Assembly (NCBI GenBank): GCA_030697085.1
Contig: JAUYQT010000023.1
Location: 1-26,963 of the forward strand
Direction: 5' to 3'
Length of the DNA stretch: 26,963 nt
Source of the DNA: Azonexus sp.
GTDB taxonomy: Bacteria; Pseudomonadota; Gammaproteobacteria; Burkholderiales; Rhodocyclaceae
This document shows, one piece after another, positions 24,608-26,963 of this stretch (positions are counted from its first letter, which is position 1; each line of letters opens with the position of its first letter). A model generated the notes under the pieces. It searched no databases. It was not told where the DNA came from and was given only the letters and a program-made list of their open reading frames with translations. The translations under genes and the position numbers were made by a program.

Positions 24608-25936
24608 ATGAGCCGGCCACGCATACTGGTAGTCGATGATGATGCAGACATACTGCATCTGATCGGGGTGCGTTTGCGTGCTATGGATTATGAAGTCATT
24701 GAAGCTGAATCAGGTGAGGAAGCCATCGTCCAGTTTCGGGCGCAGCACCCGCGTCTGGTCATTACCGATTTGCGTATGGGAGGAATGGATGGCCTTGCCT
24801 TGTTTGCCTTGCTACAGGCAGAGGCGCCAACGATACCGGTAATTATTCTTACCGCCCATGGCTCGATACCTGAGGCAGTATCGGCATCCCAGCGTGGCGT
24901 ATTCAGTTTTTTGACCAAGCCCTTTGATGGACAGGAATTGCTACGTCGGGTTCATGATGCGTTGCAGATCTCGCCGCCAATTGACCCCAAGCACGAGTCT
25001 GGCTGCTGGCGCCGGGATGTTGTTTCGGCAAGTTTGCGCATGGATGAAGTCTTGCGGCAGGCCTTGCGTATTAGTGAGGAAGATCGAAGCGCACTGCTGA
25101 TTGGACCCAATGGTTGCGGCAAGCAGAATCTGGTTCAGGCTATTCATCAGGCGCGAATGCGCGCAAGTGGGCCGTTGGTGACTTTGGCATGTGCCGACTA
25201 TCCGGCTGGAGATCTCGAAGACTGTCTGCTGTTAAATTCCGAGCAAAGCATTTTTATCAGAGCCAGCACCGGTGTCCTGCATATTCGTGATGTCGGCGCA
25301 CTTTCGGCGCTCGCTCAATCGCGACTATTTGCCGTTCTTTTTGATCAGGCTCGCGCCCGTGATCCACTTCATCGCTTGATGGTTCGAGGAGTTGAGGTGC
25401 CGGATGTCCAAATTATCGCTTCGACACCGCGCCCGCTTGATACCGCTGTGGCTGAAGGGCAATTCCGTAGCGATCTGTTCTATCTATTAGGTGGCGCGAC
25501 GGTACGGATTCCACCGCTATCCGAAAGAATCGAGGATATTCCGGCATTGGCCACCTATTTTCTTTCGCAGATTTCACCGGACAATCGCATCACTCTCACG
25601 CCAGACGCGATCTTCGCTTTACAGAAGGCGCGCTGGACTGGAAATATCAGACAGCTGAGGAGTGTTCTGGAACAAGCAGCCTCATTGACCCTTACCCGAT
25701 CAATTCCAACCGCCTTGGTGAGTCGGGTTATTCGTGAATCTGGTGAACAGAACCTGCCGGCGTTTGATGACGCGCGGCGAGGATTTGAACGCGACTATCT
25801 CGTACAACTATTGCATACCACGGGCGGCAATGTATCGCATGCGGCACGAGTCGCTCAGCGCAACAGGAGCGAGTTTTATAAACTTCTGGCGCGACATGGC
25901 CTCGATCCAGCGAGTTTCAAACAGAAATTTTCGTAG
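24608..25936 (+). CDS. QseF/GlrR-like NtrC-family response regulator with degenerate AAA+ domain
   Basis: The 442-residue protein has an intact receiver domain (1-120: Asp10/11, phospho-acceptor Asp54 in VITDLRMGGMDG, Thr82, Lys104). It also has a Fis-type HTH at the C-terminus (about 395-440: GGNVSHAARVAQRNRSEFYKLLARHGLDP, strongly GlrR-like). The AAA+ domain between them is altered. Walker A reads GPNGCGKQ (166-173), the GAFTGA loop is absent (about 200-222 is shortened), Walker B reads LHIRDVG where LFLDEIG is usual, and the second arginine finger of FRxDLxxRL is Leu292. It probably cannot drive sigma-54 open-complex formation. AAGGAG precedes the ATG by 6 nt. The regulator is an orphan, as its kinase is destroyed. 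Confidence 0.88.
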   Translation: MSRPRILVVDDDADILHLIGVRLRAMDYEVIEAESGEEAIVQFRAQHPRLVITDLRMGGMDGLALFALLQAEAPTIPVIILTAHGSIPEAVSASQRGVFSFLTKPFDGQELLRRVHDALQISPPIDPKHESGCWRRDVVSASLRMDEVLRQALRISEEDRSALLIGPNGCGKQNLVQAIHQARMRASGPLVTLACADYPAGDLEDCLLLNSEQSIFIRASTGVLHIRDVGALSALAQSRLFAVLFDQARARDPLHRLMVRGVEVPDVQIIASTPRPLDTAVAEGQFRSDLFYLLGGATVRIPPLSERIEDIPALATYFLSQISPDNRITLTPDAIFALQKARWTGNIRQLRSVLEQAASLTLTRSIPTALVSRVIRESGEQNLPAFDDARRGFERDYLVQLLHTTGGNVSHAARVAQRNRSEFYKLLARHGLDPASFKQKFS

Positions 25937-26048
25937 GCCCCTGTTTGGAGCGATGCCGCACTGCTGTTATTTGCCTTTACGCCACCTCTGCCAATTGGCC
26001 CCTTCTACTCCGCCGCGTATACACGACCGAATGGCGAAAAAAGCCCGG

Positions 26049-26065
26049 CCAGAAGAATCTTCTGG
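26049..26065. repeat. 17-bp palindrome downstream of the response regulator
   Basis: CCAGAAGAATCTTCTGG is an inverted repeat with 8-bp arms around a single central A, flanked by GCCC (26043-26046) and GGGC (26064-26067). It could act as a stem after the response regulator transcript. There is no following T-run, so I do not call it a terminator. Confidence 0.45.
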
Positions 26066-26199
26066 GCACGGTCGGTACTGCATTTGCGAGTCGACGGGAT
26101 GTTTATCGGTTGGCTTTCGCTAATTTTCTGCCTGATGGCAGGACCCCACGACGGGCGGCAATGCAACGAGGTGCGGCCGCACAAGAAGGAAACAGTGGA

Positions 26200-26425
26200 T
26201 GACTGCAGTGGCCGAACAGCCGACGAGGTCTATTTTCAGCGAATGGCGGCTTGAGGATCGGTAAGCTGCCTAATCGCTTGAAAATGTCATCAGTCGCTTT
26301 GGGGCACAATCCAGAAATAGCTGGAGGTGGCAAGCGGTCATTCGAGCCGAATTCAGATGCTACGACCGCTGACCTGCGTATTGCCGCCGTTGGTGGCGCA
26401 GCACCCCACTGACCGCAGTGGCCGA
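26200..26425. repeat. Pair of 16-bp near-identical direct repeats
   Basis: TGACTGCAGTGGCCGA (26200-26215) and TGACCGCAGTGGCCGA (26410-26425) differ at one base and bracket about 200 bp. The interval also contains AGCGGTC...GACCGCT arms (about 26333-26371). It may be a decayed small repeat or MITE-like element; no coding content is seen. Confidence 0.5.
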
Positions 26426-26646
26426 ATTCCTGTTCTCGGCCAATGCCGTCATTGGCGCTGCTTCTGATGAGTGCTTGGTGTCGTGAACGTTGCCACCGTT
26501 GAGGCGATATGCTTCACGCCCCATGAAGGACATCTTTATCCGGGGCGAGCATTGTATGTCGTTGCGCATCCCCTTCGCATTTTTGCCCACGTTGAACCGG
26601 TGATAGATATAGTATTGACTGCCTCTTCAGCATTTGAAAGAACCCG

Positions 26647-26829
26647 ATGGCCTATCCTCCAGAATTCCTCAAAATCGTAGACGAGTTCATTCATCTGGCT
26701 AACCGCATAGCAGAGGATGGAAAAGCTGGAGAGGCAAGCGCAGCGATTTTGTTCGCCGCGGGTCGGTATAACGCATTCAATTTCATCTCGAATGGCGGTA
26801 CAGATCAAGATCAGCCGGCGGCCGTGTAG
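26647..26829 (+). pseudogene. DUF3144-family small protein, 3' end cut by an IS21 element
   Basis: The frame starts MAYPPEFLKIVDEFIHLANR and continues SAAILFAAGRYNAFNFIS, matching the PEFxxxxDEFIxLAN...SAxxxxAAxRxNAF pattern I associate with the proteobacterial DUF3144 family (about 90 residues, unknown function). After about residue 50 the resemblance ends, and the stop codon TAG (26827-26829) lies within the terminal repeat of the IS21 element that starts at about 26825. The usual C-terminal segment (the YFxxxYRxMLxENLDDYI-type helix) is lost. The ribosome site is weak. The 60-residue remnant could still be translated, but I regard the gene as disrupted. Confidence 0.65.
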
Positions 26830-26963
26830 ACGCTGACCGAAAACTGACCCACTAGAGGCGAATGTGCTGATGCAAAACTGACCCAGGTGTTCCACTGAAC
26901 TTGCTCAATATTTGGGCAGGAGAAAAAGGGTGATCACCATGGAAATGATAGGCAAGATTCGAC
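26825..26963 (+). mobile_element. Left end of a second IS21-family element
   Basis: The terminus begins TGTAGACGCTGACCGAAAAC, fitting the TG start of IS21 ends. Two related 20-bp repeats, 26833-26852 and 26867-26886, share 16 of 20 positions (CTGA...AAAACTGACCCA) and are the multiple terminal transposase-binding repeats of this family. A gene start resembling istA follows. The end differs from that of the element at 138-2683, so this is a separate insertion. It continues past the window edge. Confidence 0.8.
26930..26963 (+). CDS. istA: IstA start, second IS21 element (partial)
   Basis: Only the first 11 codons are in the window. Read from GTG 26930 they give (V/M)ITMEMIGKIR, the typical N-terminus of IS21 transposases (MEMIGKIRRM... 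in relatives). AGGAG lies about 7 nt before the GTG. The internal ATGs at 26939 and 26945 are alternatives with poorer spacing. The gene is cut by the window end. Confidence 0.7.
   Translation, partial: MITMEMIGKIR

Larger units (their letters stand above)
25937..26646. other. Intergenic region without recognisable genes
   Basis: In these 710 bp I see no ORF resembling a known protein on either strand. It contains a 17-bp palindrome about 110 bp after the response regulator, and two copies of TGAC(T/C)GCAGTGGCCGA about 210 bp apart. It also has AGCGGTC / GACCGCT inverted arms with CATTCG-type words, which look like decayed intergenic repeats. It separates the regulator from the DUF3144-like gene. 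Confidence 0.5.

Noticed and set aside
24608..25936. Hydrogenase regulator (HupR) as the identity of the response regulator
   Set aside because: HupR also lacks GAFTGA, but the C-terminal HTH and the remnant kinase N-terminus are QseE/QseF (GlrK/GlrR)-like, and the gene adjoins the T2SS, not the hydrogenase genes. A functional parallel remains possible.
25734..26202. Short plus-strand frames overlapping and following the response regulator end
   Set aside because: They have no ribosome site or family similarity and run through the palindrome region; probably non-coding.
1..26963. CRISPR array, tRNA or rRNA gene
   Set aside because: No regularly spaced repeats, tRNA cloverleaf or rRNA-like sequence was noticed anywhere in the window.

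Overview
The window reads as a chromosomal segment of a betaproteobacterium, probably Rhodocyclales-like (Dechloromonas/Azonexus/Accumulibacter type). That placement is inferred from the flavour of the type II secretion genes, the short GspC and the QseF/GlrR-like regulator; no rRNA or marker gene is present to prove it. The two edges are scarred by insertion sequences, and almost everything in between lies on the minus strand.

Layout from left to right. (1) 1-3092 is an IS graveyard. It holds a fragment of an unidentified element, then an IS21-family element (zinc-ribbon passenger ORF, istA, istB on the minus strand) whose istB is cut at the P-loop, then an internally deleted C-terminal remnant of an IS110-family transposase. 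(2) 3201-13930 is a complete [NiFe]-hydrogenase locus read leftward: maturation protease, single-domain HupH-like protein, Tat-exported small subunit, large subunit, HupE nickel permease, hypC-hypA-hypB-hypD-hypF-hypE. Genes are mostly overlapping or within 60 bp, so this looks like one transcription unit. (3) 14075-24038 is a type II secretion operon read leftward: gspC-D-E-F-G-H-I-J-K-L-M. Seven of its ten junctions overlap by 1 or 4 bp. It ends 144 bp before the hydrogenase unit begins, in the same direction. (4) 24230-25936, plus strand and divergent from gspC, is a QseE/QseF (GlrK/GlrR)-like two-component pair in decay. The kinase is a frameshifted stub without its catalytic core, and the response regulator keeps REC and Fis-HTH but has a degenerate AAA+ domain without a recognisable GAFTGA loop. 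(5) 25937-26646 is a non-coding stretch with short repeats. (6) 26647-26963 is a DUF3144-type small gene truncated by the left end of a second, different IS21-family element whose istA starts at the window edge.

How it works together. HupE would import nickel, and HypA/HypB (with a very His-rich HypB) would store and deliver it. HypC/D/E/F would build the Fe(CN)2CO centre. The HupD-like protease would trim the 18-residue tail of the large subunit, and the folded complex would leave by the Tat route on the small-subunit signal. No cytochrome b or ferredoxin-like electron-transfer subunit is encoded next to the structural genes, and the small subunit has no C-terminal membrane anchor, so the electron acceptor is not visible here. 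The T2SS is complete from C to M, but the prepilin peptidase (GspO) and GspN are not in this window. The most interesting items are the anchorless, cytochrome-less hydrogenase with a standard 4-Cys proximal cluster, the single-domain HupH protein, the decaying regulator pair, and a perfect 13-bp hairpin inside gspH.
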